From: Citrobacter sp. FP75
GTDB taxonomy: Bacteria > Pseudomonadota > Gammaproteobacteria > Enterobacterales > Enterobacteriaceae
Assembly (NCBI RefSeq): GCF_018342065.1
Contig: NZ_JAFDOE010000013.1
Coordinates: forward strand, 1-52,728
DNA length: 52,728 nt
Direction: 5' to 3'
Shown: one piece after another, positions 17,518 to 33,802 of the stretch
How the letters are laid out: each line of letters starts with the position of its first letter
Numbering within the stretch: position 1 is the first letter of the stretch
Notes under the pieces: model-generated
What the model saw: the letters and a program-made list of their open reading frames with translations, nothing else
Told to the model about the DNA's origin: nothing
Databases searched by the model: none
Program-made: the position numbers and the translations under genes

Positions 17518-18153
17518 TTACTCTTTAATCAGTTCAGGCCACAAACGCAGAGTGGTTCGGGTTATTTGCATCAGTTTTTCGAACGTTGCGCCTTCGCGGG
17601 CGCTGATCGACATCCCTTGTAAAATACAGTTCAGAAATTCGGCCAGCTTCTGCGGATCGCAGTGTGCCGGAACTTCACCATTAATCTGGCGCTGACGAAG
17701 AAACTGAGTCAGCGTCTGCTCCTGCATGGCGTGACGCGATTTCACCGTGTGTGCAATGTCGCGAGAGGACGCTGCCAGCGTAGCGGAGGTATTAATCATA
17801 AAACATCCCGCCGGTGTGTCTTTGCTGGTGAAGCAGGTCGCTATTGCAGTGAAATAGTCTTCCAGTGCGGCTTCGAGACTTTTTTCTTCGCAAAAAAGTT
17901 GGGCTTCGTGTTTTGCGGCGAAGCGGCTGATGTAGCGGTCCAGCACGGCACGAAATAAACCTTCTTTATTGGTAAATTCCGCATACAGCGTGGGTGCTTT
18001 TGCACCGGTTGCCTCCACGAGATCGGCAAGCGATGTCGCTTCGTATCCGTGCTGCCAGAAGAGTGTCATGGCCTTATCAAGCGCGGCTTCCCTGTCGAAC
18101 ACTTTTGGTCGGCCACGGCTTTTTTTTGCACAACCTGTCGTTTCAGTTGTCAT
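17518..18153 (-). CDS. comR: ComR, TetR-family copper-responsive repressor of bhsA
   Basis: A 211-residue TetR repressor. The helix-turn-helix lies near residues 10-60 (GRPKVFDREAALDKAM, then LADLVEATGAKAPTLY). In E. coli ComR (YcfQ) represses the divergent bhsA gene and is released by copper. The ATG at 18153 is chosen because the protein then starts MTTETTGCAKKSRGRPK, matching E. coli; the open frame reaching 18210 runs toward the intergenic palindromes and is not needed. Divergent arrangement with bhsA and palindromes between them support autoregulation. Confidence 0.94.
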   Translation of the reverse strand: MTTETTGCAKKSRGRPKVFDREAALDKAMTLFWQHGYEATSLADLVEATGAKAPTLYAEFTNKEGLFRAVLDRYISRFAAKHEAQLFCEEKSLEAALEDYFTAIATCFTSKDTPAGCFMINTSATLAASSRDIAHTVKSRHAMQEQTLTQFLRQRQINGEVPAHCDPQKLAEFLNCILQGMSISAREGATFEKLMQITRTTLRLWPELIKE

Positions 18154-18280
18154 GATGCCGTCGTACCTGGTTGGGTTTATTGAACAATCATTATAAAAAT
18201 ATTCGTCCACACTCTCCAGTGTATTCGCGATAAAAATAATTCATTGCTATTGACATGAAAAATAAGACCTTTGTTTTTTA

Positions 18281-18296
18281 TATAACGATCGTTATA
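18281..18296. promoter_or_regulatory. perfect 16-bp palindrome, candidate ComR operator 1
   Basis: TATAACGATCGTTATA is a perfect palindrome located 8 bp upstream of the bhsA -35 element, between the divergent comR and bhsA genes. Symmetry and size suit a TetR dimer. Assignment to ComR is inference from position. Confidence 0.7.
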
Positions 18297-18304
18297 AAAA
18301 AATG

Positions 18305-18334
18305 TTGACGTGTGACCTGGATCACATCTATGAT
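18305..18334 (+). promoter_or_regulatory. sigma-70 promoter of bhsA
   Basis: TTGACG (18305-18310), an 18-bp spacer and TATGAT (18329-18334) form a good promoter 62 bp before the bhsA start codon. The spacer is filled by a consensus CRP site and palindromes lie on either side. Confidence 0.75.
18311..18326 (+). promoter_or_regulatory. consensus CRP site inside the bhsA promoter spacer
   Basis: TGTGACCTGGATCACA matches TGTGA-N6-TCACA exactly. Because it lies between the -35 and -10 elements, cAMP-CRP bound here would be expected to block RNA polymerase, so repression is the likelier outcome; this is inference. Confidence 0.75.
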
Positions 18335-18337
18335 TTA

Positions 18338-18353
18338 CCTATCGATCGTTAAG
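18338..18353. promoter_or_regulatory. candidate ComR operator 2 at the bhsA start site
   Basis: CCTATCGATCGTTAAG repeats the CGATCGTTA core of the upstream palindrome, 57 bp downstream of it, with a poorly matching left arm. It covers the expected bhsA transcription start just after the -10 element. Confidence 0.5.
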
Positions 18354-18395
18354 TTAATCTTTTCGACACACATTCATCTGCATAAGGTCACTATT

Positions 18396-18653
18396 ATGAA
18401 AAACGTAAAAACACTGTTGCTGGCTACTGTTTTGAGCTCACTGTCATTTGCAAGCTTTGCCGCTGTTGAAGTTCAGGCAACGCCTGCTGGCCAACAGAAG
18501 GTGGGGATTATCTCTGCCAATGCGGGAACTAACTTAGGTTCTCTGGAAGATCAACTGGCGCAGAAAGCAGATGAAATGGGGGCGAAATCGTTCCGTATTA
18601 CCTCTGTAACCGGTCCTAATACTCTCCATGGGACAGCAGTAATCTACAAATAA
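18396..18653 (+). CDS. bhsA: BhsA, stress-induced outer-membrane/periplasmic DUF1471 protein
   Basis: An 85-residue YhcN/DUF1471-family protein. It has a signal peptide (MKNVKTLLLATVL to SFASFA, cleavage near residue 22) and a small domain ending SVTGPNTLHGTAVIYK. In E. coli BhsA (YcfR, ComC) lowers outer-membrane permeability to copper and affects biofilm formation and stress resistance. The ATG at 18396 with ATAAGG upstream gives the family N-terminus; frames from 18312 would read through the promoter. Controlled by the divergent repressor ComR. Confidence 0.95.
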   Translation: MKNVKTLLLATVLSSLSFASFAAVEVQATPAGQQKVGIISANAGTNLGSLEDQLAQKADEMGAKSFRITSVTGPNTLHGTAVIYK

Positions 18654-18690
18654 GTTTTAGCCCATCGCAATGCCACTGCGAGTTAAATAA

Positions 18691-18726
18691 AAACCCCCGC
18701 GGAATAAAATCCAGCGGGGGTTTTTT
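18691..18726. terminator. bidirectional terminator between bhsA and ldtC
   Basis: AACCCCCGC and GCGGGGGTT pair as a strong stem with A-rich sequence on the left and a T6 run on the right, so it can terminate both convergent genes. Confidence 0.92.
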
Positions 18727-18738
18727 ATGGTCTGACTT

Positions 18739-19710
18739 TTACAGCGCTTGCTGGTTGACGTCGTGATGTCGCGTCACGTCTACCGGCATTCCGGATCGCA
18801 GTTCCATCGCGTGTTCCATGACGGAGACATCCGTTTGCGCTGCATTTTTAAATGTCTGCATCGAGGCGTTCAGTACTATCGGCAGCACCTGCGGATCGTC
18901 ATCAATATTTTCCGACAGCGGCTGGTGTACTTCTACCAGGCGCACGCCGTTGGGTTCAACAGAGGCTTTGATCGGCGTGTTGATAATATTGACCCTGGTG
19001 CCAGGCGTTATCTGGCGGAATAAGGTCTCAATATCACCGTCGCGCAGACGAATACAGCCAGAGCTGACGCGCATACCGATACCAAAATCAGCGTTGGTGC
19101 CGTGCAGTAAATAGACACCGCCGTAAGCGGCCAGGCGAATGGCATGATGACCCATCGGGTTTTCTGGTCCGGCAGGTACGACGGCTGGCAGGTCGATACC
19201 ATTAGCTTTATAGCGGGCGCGGATATTAGCTGTTGGGGTCCAGGTCGGGTTGGCGCGTTTATCAGAGACTGTGGTTACCATGGTGGGCGTCAGGGTATCT
19301 CCGCCCAGTTGACCAATCCCAATTGGATACACGGTCACCGAATTTTTTCCCGGGTGATAGTAGTACAGACGCAGTTCGGCAAGATTAATCACAATCCCTT
19401 CGCGCGGTGCATCCGGCAGCAGGGTTTGCAGTGGAATGGTTAACACGCTGCCCGCTCTTGGCACGAAGGGATCGACGCCGGGGTTAGCCTGCAGCAGTGC
19501 TAAAAAACCCACATTGTATTTTTTGGCAATGACTTCCAGTGAACCGCCGTTGTCTTCGACAACATGTACGGTGTTTTCACCCACCAACCTGCTTCCCGGC
19601 GGAGGTAGCGGCCAGGTATTTGCCTGGGCCGGTAGCGCCAGAGCAAGAGACGCGGCAAGCGTAAAGAACGCCAGCCAGCGAGAGAGTTGCTTATTGTTTA
19701 ACATCACCAT
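18739..19710 (-). CDS. ldtC: LdtC, L,D-transpeptidase anchoring Lpp to murein
   Basis: A 323-residue periplasmic enzyme (YcfS) that links Braun lipoprotein to meso-diaminopimelate of peptidoglycan. It has a signal peptide to about residue 30 (LALPAQA), a LysM domain (about 46-93) and a YkuD catalytic domain (about 105-235) with the motif HGTNADFG-x8-SSGCIR, His203 and nucleophile Cys219. Start could be residue 1 or 3 (both Met). Convergent with bhsA and separated from the upstream mfd gene by a 12-bp hairpin. Confidence 0.95.
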   Translation of the reverse strand: MVMLNNKQLSRWLAFFTLAASLALALPAQANTWPLPPPGSRLVGENTVHVVEDNGGSLEVIAKKYNVGFLALLQANPGVDPFVPRAGSVLTIPLQTLLPDAPREGIVINLAELRLYYYHPGKNSVTVYPIGIGQLGGDTLTPTMVTTVSDKRANPTWTPTANIRARYKANGIDLPAVVPAGPENPMGHHAIRLAAYGGVYLLHGTNADFGIGMRVSSGCIRLRDGDIETLFRQITPGTRVNIINTPIKASVEPNGVRLVEVHQPLSENIDDDPQVLPIVLNASMQTFKNAAQTDVSVMEHAMELRSGMPVDVTRHHDVNQQAL

Positions 19711-19818
19711 AAGTCCATTGTTTTTACGTGGTTTTTATCATGTGAAAGTAAACGGGAATTATGGCGGTTTGCTATGTCGGGAAGTGCAGGGAAGTGCAAA
19801 GAGTTTGTAAATTCATCA

Positions 19819-19845
19819 GCCGGGTGAGTATTATACTCACCCGGC
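19819..19845. terminator. 12-bp perfect hairpin after mfd
   Basis: GCCGGGTGAGTA (19819-19830) pairs exactly with TACTCACCCGGC (19834-19845) around a 3-base loop, 8 bp past the mfd stop. The stem is strong but there is no proper T-tract, so it may act as a weak terminator or mRNA end-protector. Confidence 0.6.
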
Positions 19846-19852
19846 GTGATTG

Positions 19853-23299
<3,447 letters not shown>

Positions 23300-23417
23300 T
23301 CGGTTGTCAGGATCTCGTTTAGATATACGTCTGATAAGCAATGAACTGTATTATCCGCAATCGTTTCTCATAAGCAAATTGAATCGCCCCCAACGGGGGG
23401 CAAAAAGCGCGTTTGGC

Positions 23418-24479
23418 CTAGCGGGAAGCGGCCAGCGGCGGTGGGGAAAAGAGCCGGTCGGCAACGGCGCGCCGGGAAAACTTTCGCACTATCAGTCCGG
23501 CGAGAGTACACAACAGCAAACAAGCGAAGGGATAAATCAGCAGCAGGATCAGTTCTGCCTGCGCGGGCCATTCGGCCTGGTTGATGACGGGAATCAGCGT
23601 TAAGCTGAACAACTCGACCAAAATTCGGTGGGTAGTGTAGATGGCGATGGTGTTGGCACCAATCACGCTCAACGGGCTGGCATCACGCATGCCAAAACGC
23701 TGCTCAAACTGATAAAACACCTTCATGATCAGCACAATGGAGACCAGAGAAAGCAGCAGTGAAACGTTGGCTAACCACGCGATGACCGCCAGAATCACGG
23801 CAAACGATAAAATGACCGGGTGGCGGCGCAGCGGGACCTGTTTAATCTTTGCCATCAGCGTTGCGCCAAACCATGCCCCGAGACTGTAATACGCCAGATT
23901 ACGTGCCACGCTGTTCATTCCCCACCACGGCGTCGGGAAAAAATTGACCGCTACGCTTAGCAGTACAAACAGCGCCAACAGCGGCTGTGCCCAGCGGCTG
24001 AACAGTTTGCACAGAATGAAGTAGACAATCAGCGCGTACAGATACCACAGGCTGGTGCTGGCAGTCAGCATCGCGTAGGAAAAGTCGCCGACGGAGTCAG
24101 CATATGCGGCGTTGGCTGCCTGGCTCAGATCGCGTTCTGGCGCCAGCCAGCGATTGAGCATAATTAATGCCAGCCATTGCACCACACCCCACAGTACCAG
24201 CACCCAGACAATATTCCAGATCCGTTTATCCACGCAGGTCGTCCAGCCCACGCTGTCGATATATCGACGGATTAGATATCCCGAAATAAAGAAAAACACC
24301 GGCATGCGAAACGGTGCCAGGTAGAGGTTGAGATAAATCCAGCATTTAGTCAGTAGCTCTGACAGCGGATGCTGAAAGGCTGTGAGATGGGGGTAAAAGG
24401 TAATAACCGAATGGTAAATGACCACCAGGCAAATGCATAACCCTTTGATTTGGTTAATCCATAGCTCTTTTTTATTCAT
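23418..24479 (-). CDS. ycfT: YcfT, acyltransferase-3-type inner-membrane protein
   Basis: A 353-residue integral membrane protein of the acyltransferase-3 family, with about ten membrane segments (first at about residues 13-30, LCICLVVIYHSVITF, which carries the family's His). Such proteins usually O-acylate surface sugars; the substrate of YcfT is not known. The ATG at 24479 (MNKKELWINQIKG) is chosen because the family N-terminus begins just there; upstream in-frame sequence looks non-coding. Divergent from lolC. Confidence 0.88.
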   Translation of the reverse strand: MNKKELWINQIKGLCICLVVIYHSVITFYPHLTAFQHPLSELLTKCWIYLNLYLAPFRMPVFFFISGYLIRRYIDSVGWTTCVDKRIWNIVWVLVLWGVVQWLALIMLNRWLAPERDLSQAANAAYADSVGDFSYAMLTASTSLWYLYALIVYFILCKLFSRWAQPLLALFVLLSVAVNFFPTPWWGMNSVARNLAYYSLGAWFGATLMAKIKQVPLRRHPVILSFAVILAVIAWLANVSLLLSLVSIVLIMKVFYQFEQRFGMRDASPLSVIGANTIAIYTTHRILVELFSLTLIPVINQAEWPAQAELILLLIYPFACLLLCTLAGLIVRKFSRRAVADRLFSPPPLAASR

Positions 24480-24620
24480 TACGTCGACGTATCCGTAGTG
24501 TGAAACATAGCCTGCTATCCTGCGGGTACCTGGCGTCGCTGTAATGCGTAACCGTCTGCATTTTTGTTTTTTAAGATAAAGATCAGGTACCAAGGCTGAT
24601 GAGCCGAGGGTTAACTTTAG

Positions 24621-27878
<3,258 letters not shown>

Positions 27879-27924
27879 CAGCAATATATACACTAAAGCA
27901 TTCATATTGCATCAAGGAGCGGAG

Positions 27925-28836
27925 ATGTATTACGGATTTGACATCGGCGGAACCAAAATTGCGCTGGGCGTGTTTGATAAACAGCGTCGTTTGCAATGGG
28001 AAACGCGTGTCCCTACGCCGCGTGACAGCTATGAGGCTTTCCTTGATGCGGTTTGCAATCTGGTGAAGGAAGCAGACCAGCGGTTTGGCGTTAAAGGTTC
28101 GGTAGGCATTGGTATTCCCGGTATGCCAGAAACCGAAGACGGTACGCTGTATGCAGCCAACGTTCCCGCTGCCACTGGTAAACCTCTGCGCGCAGACCTT
28201 AGCGCGCGGCTGGACCGCGATGTACGCCTGGACAATGACGCCAACTGTTTTGCCCTCTCTGAAGCCTGGGACGACGAATTTACCCAGTACCCGCTAGTCA
28301 TGGGATTAATCCTTGGGACGGGGGTTGGCGGTGGCCTGGTGCTTAACGGGAAATCCATCACCGGGCGCAGCTATATTACCGGTGAGTTTGGCCATATCCG
28401 CCTGCCGGTAGATGCGCTGACGCTGATGGGATTTGACTTCCCGCTTCGTCGCTGCGGATGCGGTCAGTTAGGATGTATCGAGAGCTACCTTTCCGGTGGC
28501 GGATTTGCATGGCTGTACCAGCATTACACCAATCAATCCCTGGATGCCCGTGAAATTATCGCGCTCTGGGAGCAGGGTGATGAACGTGCGCTTGCTCACG
28601 TCGAACGCTATCTCGATTTGCTGGCAGTTTGCCTGGGGAATATCCTGACTATCGTTGATCCGGATTTGGTGGTGATTGGCGGTGGTTTGTCGAATTTTAC
28701 CGCGATAACGGCGCAACTGGCAGATCGCCTGCCACGCCATTTACTGCCGGTTGCCCGTGTGCCGCGTATTGAGCGGGCACGACACGGTGATGCGGGTGGA
28801 ATGCGTGGAGCCGCTTTCCTACATCTTACCGATTAA
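27925..28836 (+). CDS. nagK: NagK, N-acetylglucosamine kinase
   Basis: A 303-residue ROK-family sugar kinase that phosphorylates GlcNAc released in murein recycling, feeding it into NagA. Visible are the phosphate motif [12 protein letters not shown], the sugar-binding stretch GEFGHIRLP, the catalytic DNDANC, and the zinc motif ([10 protein letters not shown]). The ATG at 27925 follows AAGGAGCGGAG. Works downstream of NagZ, also in this window. Confidence 0.95.
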   Translation: MYYGFDIGGTKIALGVFDKQRRLQWETRVPTPRDSYEAFLDAVCNLVKEADQRFGVKGSVGIGIPGMPETEDGTLYAANVPAATGKPLRADLSARLDRDVRLDNDANCFALSEAWDDEFTQYPLVMGLILGTGVGGGLVLNGKSITGRSYITGEFGHIRLPVDALTLMGFDFPLRRCGCGQLGCIESYLSGGGFAWLYQHYTNQSLDAREIIALWEQGDERALAHVERYLDLLAVCLGNILTIVDPDLVVIGGGLSNFTAITAQLADRLPRHLLPVARVPRIERARHGDAGGMRGAAFLHLTD

Positions 28837-28851
28837 TACAAAGAGGTTGTT

Positions 28852-29673
28852 ATGCTGTCGCGTCGGAGTCATCGGTTAAGCCGTTTTCGTAAAAATAAAC
28901 GCCATATGCGCGATCGCCTGCGTCAACGGATCTTCTTCAGAGACAGAGTGGTGCCTGAATTGATGGAAAAACCAAGAGTATTAGTCCTGACGGGAGCGGG
29001 GATCTCCGCCGAGTCAGGTATTCGTACCTTCCGCGCTGCGGATGGCCTCTGGGAAGAACATCGGGTGGAAGACGTTGCGACCCCGGAAGGGTTTTCGCGT
29101 AATCCGGGTCTTGTCCAGTCGTTCTATAATGCGCGCCGCCACCAGCTACAGCAGTCTGAGATCCAACCCAACGCGGCGCATATCGCGCTGGCAAAACTCG
29201 AGGCGGAGTTGGGCGACCATTTTTTACTGGTCACGCAGAATATCGATAACCTGCATGAACGCGCGGGTAACCAGAACGTCATCCATATGCATGGCGAGCT
29301 GCTCAAAGTTCGCTGTTCGCAAAGCGGGCAGATTCTGGACTGGACGGGGGATGTCACCCCGGAAGATAAATGCCATTGCTGCCAGTTTCCGGCACCGTTA
29401 CGCCCACACGTCGTGTGGTTTGGCGAAATGCCGCTGGGTATGGATGAAATCTATATGGCGCTGGCTATGGCGGATGTGTTCATTGCTATTGGCACGTCCG
29501 GCCATGTTTATCCGGCGGCAGGTTTTGTGCACGAAGCACGGCTGCACGGGGCGCATACGGTGGAGCTTAACCTTGAGCCGAGCCAGGTGGGCAGTGAGTT
29601 CGAAGAGAAGTATTACGGTCCGGCAAGCCAGGTGGTGCCTGAGTTTGTTGAGAAATTATTGAAAGGACTGTGA
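28852..29673 (+). CDS. cobB: CobB, NAD-dependent protein lysine deacylase (sirtuin)
   Basis: A 273-residue class III deacylase acting on acetyl- and succinyl-lysine in proteins such as acetyl-CoA synthetase. Motifs: [15 protein letters not shown] (NAD site), TQNIDNLH, catalytic His in HMHGEL, zinc cysteines in RCSQSG and CHCC, and [12 protein letters not shown]. An arginine-rich N-terminal extension (about 37 residues) precedes an internal Met at 28963, corresponding to the short CobB isoform known in E. coli and Salmonella. It ends at KGL, about six residues earlier than E. coli CobB. Confidence 0.95.
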   Translation: MLSRRSHRLSRFRKNKRHMRDRLRQRIFFRDRVVPELMEKPRVLVLTGAGISAESGIRTFRAADGLWEEHRVEDVATPEGFSRNPGLVQSFYNARRHQLQQSEIQPNAAHIALAKLEAELGDHFLLVTQNIDNLHERAGNQNVIHMHGELLKVRCSQSGQILDWTGDVTPEDKCHCCQFPAPLRPHVVWFGEMPLGMDEIYMALAMADVFIAIGTSGHVYPAAGFVHEARLHGAHTVELNLEPSQVGSEFEEKYYGPASQVVPEFVEKLLKGL

Positions 29674-29683
29674 TAGGTTTTGT

Positions 29684-29717
29684 GTTGCCGGGTAAGACGA
29701 AAACGCTACCCGGCAAC
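29684..29717. repeat. REP-like palindrome between cobB and potD
   Basis: GTTGCCGGGTA (29684-29694) pairs with TACCCGGCAAC (29707-29717), 11 bp perfect, between two convergent genes. It may act as a bidirectional terminator or REP element. E. coli carries ymfA in this interval; here only this element is present. Confidence 0.75.
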
Positions 29718-29724
29718 ATGCTGA

Positions 29725-30771
29725 TTAGCGTCCTGCTTTCAGCTTCTGATAGTACTCTTCATAAATCGCACTGGCAGAGCCGACGTCGTTCTGCCACTCG
29801 CCTTTCTTAATGGTATCAGCGTCAGGATACAGCGTTTTATCATTGGCCACTTCCGGGCTGAGCAGTTTGCGTGCGGCCAGGTTTGGCGTCGGATAACCGA
29901 TGGTTTCGGCCACTTCTTTCGCGACATCGGGGCGTAGCAGGAAGTTAATCAGCTTCAGCGCGCCTTCTTTGTTTTTGGCGTTCGCCGGAATAGACAGGCT
30001 GTCCATCCAGAAAATCCCGCCTTCTTTCGGCCACACGACTTCCAGCGGTGTGCCTGCCTGACGCGCGACAAACGCGGAGCCGTTCCACACCATCCCCAGA
30101 TTGACTTCGCCTTCCATATACGGGTTTGCCGGGTTGTCTGAGTTAAACGCCGCGACGTTAGGCATCAGCTTCTTCAGCTCGTTATACGCGGCTTCAATCT
30201 CTTTCGGGTCGGTGGTGTTACCGGAGTAGCCCAGCTTACGCAGCGCCACCTGGAACACTTCGCGGGCATCATCGGTTAATAGCAGGCTGCCTTTGTATTC
30301 CGGTTTCCACAGGTCAGCCCAGCTGGTCACGGTTTTCGGGTCAATGGCATCGCTGTTGACGCCAATGGCCGTTGCCCCCCAGATATACGGGATCGAGTAG
30401 TCATTATTCGGATCAAACGGCTTGTTGAGCATTTCAGGATCGAGGTTGTTGAAGTGGGTGAGCTTCGTCTTATCAATCTTTTGGATCATGCCTTCTTTGC
30501 GCATTTTATCTACGTAATAGGTGGAAGGAACCACCAGATCGTAGGCGCCGTCTTTGTAGGTTTTGAGCTTGGCATACATGGTTTCGTTCGACTCGTAGGT
30601 CGAATAGATAACCTTAATGCCGGTCTCTTTGGTGAATTGTTCCAGCAGTCCTGGCGGAACGTACTCGGTCCAGTTATAGAAATAGAGCGTGTTGTTATCA
30701 TTTGCGTGAGCGGCGCTCATGCCCAGTGCCAGAGCACCCGCCGCGAGCAGGTGGCGTGACCATTTTTTCAT
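29725..30771 (-). CDS. potD: PotD, periplasmic spermidine/putrescine-binding protein
   Basis: A 348-residue solute-binding protein with a cleaved signal peptide (ends SAAHA, about residue 23). Binding-site stretches NWTEYVPP, YESNETMYAKL and WNGSAFVARQ match E. coli PotD. It delivers spermidine preferentially, putrescine less, to the PotBC permease. Two adjacent ATG codons (30774 and 30771) can start it; the second gives the E. coli length. Last gene of potABCD. Confidence 0.96.
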   Translation of the reverse strand: MKKWSRHLLAAGALALGMSAAHANDNNTLYFYNWTEYVPPGLLEQFTKETGIKVIYSTYESNETMYAKLKTYKDGAYDLVVPSTYYVDKMRKEGMIQKIDKTKLTHFNNLDPEMLNKPFDPNNDYSIPYIWGATAIGVNSDAIDPKTVTSWADLWKPEYKGSLLLTDDAREVFQVALRKLGYSGNTTDPKEIEAAYNELKKLMPNVAAFNSDNPANPYMEGEVNLGMVWNGSAFVARQAGTPLEVVWPKEGGIFWMDSLSIPANAKNKEGALKLINFLLRPDVAKEVAETIGYPTPNLAARKLLSPEVANDKTLYPDADTIKKGEWQNDVGSASAIYEEYYQKLKAGR

Positions 30772-30798
30772 CATTTAACGTCCCCTGAATTAAGGGCC

Positions 30799-31578
30799 TT
30801 AGCGGCCCTTGGTTTTATCACGTGCAATAAGCTGGCTGGCGATGACCATAACCAGCGACAGAACCAACAAAATGGTCGCCAGCGCGTTCACCTCGGGTGA
30901 AACGCCGACTTTTACCATTGAGTAGATTTTTAATGGCAATATTTCATAACCCGGCCCGGTGACGAACGATGAAACGACAACGTCATCCATCGACAGGGTA
31001 AAGCTCAGTAACCAGCCCGCAGCAACCGCCGGCATCGCCAGCGGCAGAATGATTTTGCGCAGAATGGTGACCTCGCTGGCACCCAGATCTTTAGCGGCCT
31101 CCAGCATTCGTACGTCAAAGCCTTTCAGGCGTGAGTAAACCGTCACTACCACAAAAGGCAGACAGAAGGTGATATGCGAGAACAGCAGTGACCAGAAACC
31201 TAATTGAATACCGATCAGCATAAACAGTACCAGCAGAGAAATTGCCATCACGATATCCGGCGACATCATCACCACGAACAGCATGCCGCTGACAAACGGT
31301 TTGCCGCGAAAACGGTAGCGATAAAGCGCAACCGCCGTCAGCGAGCCAATCAGCGTGGCAAATGTTGCGGATAATACCGCCATGGTCAGCGAGTGCTGGG
31401 CTGCCTGCAGCAGGCTGTCGTTATTCATCAGCAGGCCGTACCATTTGGTGGTAAAGCCTTGCCAGTTAATGCCAAAGCGCGAGCTGTTGAAGGAGTTCAC
31501 AATCAAAATGATGATTGGAATGTACAGATACGCGTAGATAGCGGTCATAAAACCGCCGCGGAGCAGTCGACCGATCAT
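30799..31578 (-). CDS. potC: PotC, spermidine/putrescine ABC permease
   Basis: A 259-residue inner-membrane permease with six membrane segments. The cytoplasmic coupling motif EAAKDLGASEVTILRKIILPLAMP is the EAA loop that contacts PotA; here only its first half EAAKDLGASE need be cited. Its start overlaps the end of potB by 4 bp, implying coupled translation. Confidence 0.95.
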   Translation of the reverse strand: MIGRLLRGGFMTAIYAYLYIPIIILIVNSFNSSRFGINWQGFTTKWYGLLMNNDSLLQAAQHSLTMAVLSATFATLIGSLTAVALYRYRFRGKPFVSGMLFVVMMSPDIVMAISLLVLFMLIGIQLGFWSLLFSHITFCLPFVVVTVYSRLKGFDVRMLEAAKDLGASEVTILRKIILPLAMPAVAAGWLLSFTLSMDDVVVSSFVTGPGYEILPLKIYSMVKVGVSPEVNALATILLVLSLVMVIASQLIARDKTKGR

Positions 31579-32432
31579 TCGAGTTCCACCTTCTTGTTCA
31601 GTAAGCGCGAAGCACGCCAGTAAACCAGTAGCATCAGGCCCATGACGATGGTCAGCGTGATACTGGTGGCGGCACCAAACGGCCAGTCGCGAATGTTCAG
31701 GAACTGAACTTTGATCACGTTACCAATCAGCAGGTTTTTCGCGCCGCCCATCAGGTCGGACACGTAAAACAGTCCCATAGCGGGTAGCATCACCAGCAGG
31801 CAACCGGCGATAATCCCCGGCATCGTCAGCGGAATAATGATGCGGGTAAAGGTCTGAAATTTGCTGGCACCCAGATCGCGCGCGGCTTCCAGTAGCGGCT
31901 TGTCCAGCTTCTCAATGCTGGAATAAAGCGGCATTACCATAAACGGCAGCAGAATGTAAACGAGGCCGATAATGACCGCACTGGGGGTGAACATGATACG
32001 AATGGGGGTATCAATGACCCCGAGCCACAGCAGAAACTCGTTGAGATAGCCTTTGGTACTGAGGAAAAGTTTGAGTCCGTAGATGCGAATAAGTGAGTTG
32101 GTCCAGAACGGAACAATCAGCAGGAATAGCAGCAGTGGACGCACCTTCTCCGGCAGTTTTACCAAAAACCAGGCAAACGGATAGCCGAGCACCAGGCAGG
32201 CGAATGTCGCAATCAGCGCCATATTGAGGGAGTGGATCAGTACCTCAAAATAGAGCGGATCGAGCAGGCGAGCGTAGTTTTCCAGCGTAAAGACCATTTT
32301 GACGAAATTCGCATCATCACGGGTCAAAAAGCTGGTGCCAATGATCATCAGGTTGGGCAGAAAGACAAATAACACAAGCCAACCGACAATGGTGACGATC
32401 ACCACACTCTGGAATTTACTTGTGTTCTTCAT
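31575..32432 (-). CDS. potB: PotB, spermidine/putrescine ABC permease
   Basis: A 285-residue inner-membrane permease forming the channel with PotC. Six membrane segments and the [17 protein letters not shown] coupling loop are visible. The start at 32432 lies inside the end of potA (17-bp overlap); a Met/Ile start about ten codons later has been used in some E. coli annotations. Confidence 0.95.
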   Translation of the reverse strand: MKNTSKFQSVVIVTIVGWLVLFVFLPNLMIIGTSFLTRDDANFVKMVFTLENYARLLDPLYFEVLIHSLNMALIATFACLVLGYPFAWFLVKLPEKVRPLLLFLLIVPFWTNSLIRIYGLKLFLSTKGYLNEFLLWLGVIDTPIRIMFTPSAVIIGLVYILLPFMVMPLYSSIEKLDKPLLEAARDLGASKFQTFTRIIIPLTMPGIIAGCLLVMLPAMGLFYVSDLMGGAKNLLIGNVIKVQFLNIRDWPFGAATSITLTIVMGLMLLVYWRASRLLNKKVELE

Positions 32433-33552
32433 CAGCCAGTACGACCTCCCAGCTTTCTACCCAGTTAATCGCCATTTTCTGGTCCAGAGAGTGATCGAAG
32501 TCAGGATCGTCTTCGTTGAAGAATTCGCTGACCATCACCATCTTGCCATTTTCCAGTTCAACAACCGACTCCAGCGTCATGCCTTTGTAGTTGCGCTCAC
32601 GCACGTAGCCTATCAACCCTTCGACGTGGTTGTCATCGTTGATCTCATCCACGCGTAGATCTTCCGGACGCAACAGCACATGCAGTTTCTGTCCCGGTTC
32701 AACCGCGAAATTCACGTAGATGTTGCACTCGCGACCTTCAACGTTAGCACGAACGCGCTGTTCGTCCAGCCGCTCAATCACCGTCGCATTAAACATATTG
32801 ATCTCACCGATGAACCCGGCGACGAACAGATTTTTTGGCTCTTCGTAAATTTCGCGCGGCGTGCCGTCCTGCTCAATTTTGCCGTCACGCATCACCACGA
32901 TACGATCTGACATGGTCAGCGCTTCTTCCTGATCGTGAGTGACAAAGACAAAGGTGATACCAAGCTTACGCTGCAGCGCTTTCAGTTCGTTCTGCATCTG
33001 CTTGCGCAGCTTATAGTCCAGCGCAGAAAGCGATTCATCCAACAATAGTAAACGGGGTTTGTTGACCACCGCCCGGGCAATTGCCACACGCTGTTGCTGT
33101 CCACCGGAGAGTTGATGGGGTTTACGCTGGGCAAACTCTTCCAGTTGCACCATGCGCAAGGCTTCGGTGACGCGAGGTTGAATATCGGCTGCGGGGGTTT
33201 TTTGCATGCGTAAGCCAAAAGCCACATTTTCGAAAACGGTCATGTGGGGGAATAACGCATAGCTTTGGAATACGGTGTTCACGTAGCGGTTTTCCGCAGG
33301 TACGTGAGTAATGTCCTGGTTGTCCAGCATGATATGACCGGAATCAACCGTTTCCAGACCCGCAATCAGGCGTAGAACGGTTGTTTTACCGCAGCCAGAG
33401 GGGCCGAGCAGCGTGAGAAATTCGCCATTGTTGATGGTCAAATCCAGGCTGGAAATCACCTCTTTGCCATCGAAACTTTTGCGAATTCCCGCTAATTGCA
33501 CCAGTGGAGAAAGCGAACGCGGTTGTTTATTCAATTTTTTACTCTGTCCCAT
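32416..33552 (-). CDS. potA: PotA, polyamine-import ATPase
   Basis: A 378-residue ABC ATPase of PotABCD. Walker [10 protein letters not shown] (residues 50-58), Q-loop, signature [15 protein letters not shown] and Walker [13 protein letters not shown] are intact. The C-terminal third is the regulatory OB-type domain ([10 protein letters not shown]), the site of feedback inhibition by polyamines in E. coli. First gene of the operon; a 250-bp gap separates it from divergent pepT. Confidence 0.96.
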   Translation of the reverse strand: MGQSKKLNKQPRSLSPLVQLAGIRKSFDGKEVISSLDLTINNGEFLTLLGPSGCGKTTVLRLIAGLETVDSGHIMLDNQDITHVPAENRYVNTVFQSYALFPHMTVFENVAFGLRMQKTPAADIQPRVTEALRMVQLEEFAQRKPHQLSGGQQQRVAIARAVVNKPRLLLLDESLSALDYKLRKQMQNELKALQRKLGITFVFVTHDQEEALTMSDRIVVMRDGKIEQDGTPREIYEEPKNLFVAGFIGEINMFNATVIERLDEQRVRANVEGRECNIYVNFAVEPGQKLHVLLRPEDLRVDEINDDNHVEGLIGYVRERNYKGMTLESVVELENGKMVMVSEFFNEDDPDFDHSLDQKMAINWVESWEVVLADEEHK

Positions 33553-33802
33553 GTAAACGCAACGGATGGCTGACCGCTGCGGGGTTTGTGGTTAACCACC
33601 TTGATGACTCTTAATGAGGGCCGTTATTCTACGGCAAACCATTGTAATCGCCAATCCTTGTTGCGAATTACTGACTTAGCCTTATAGTCAGAAGGGGTGT
33701 CAGGGAGAAATATTCTCACTTGCGGGGATAAAAGTGACCTGACGCAATATTTGTCTTTTCTTGCTTATTGATAATGTTGTCACGAAAAGTGAGGGTGACT
33801 GC

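Noticed and set aside
19819..19845. the hairpin after mfd as a standard rho-independent terminator
   Set aside because: The stem is perfect but neither side has a proper T-tract, so it is recorded only as a probable weak terminator.
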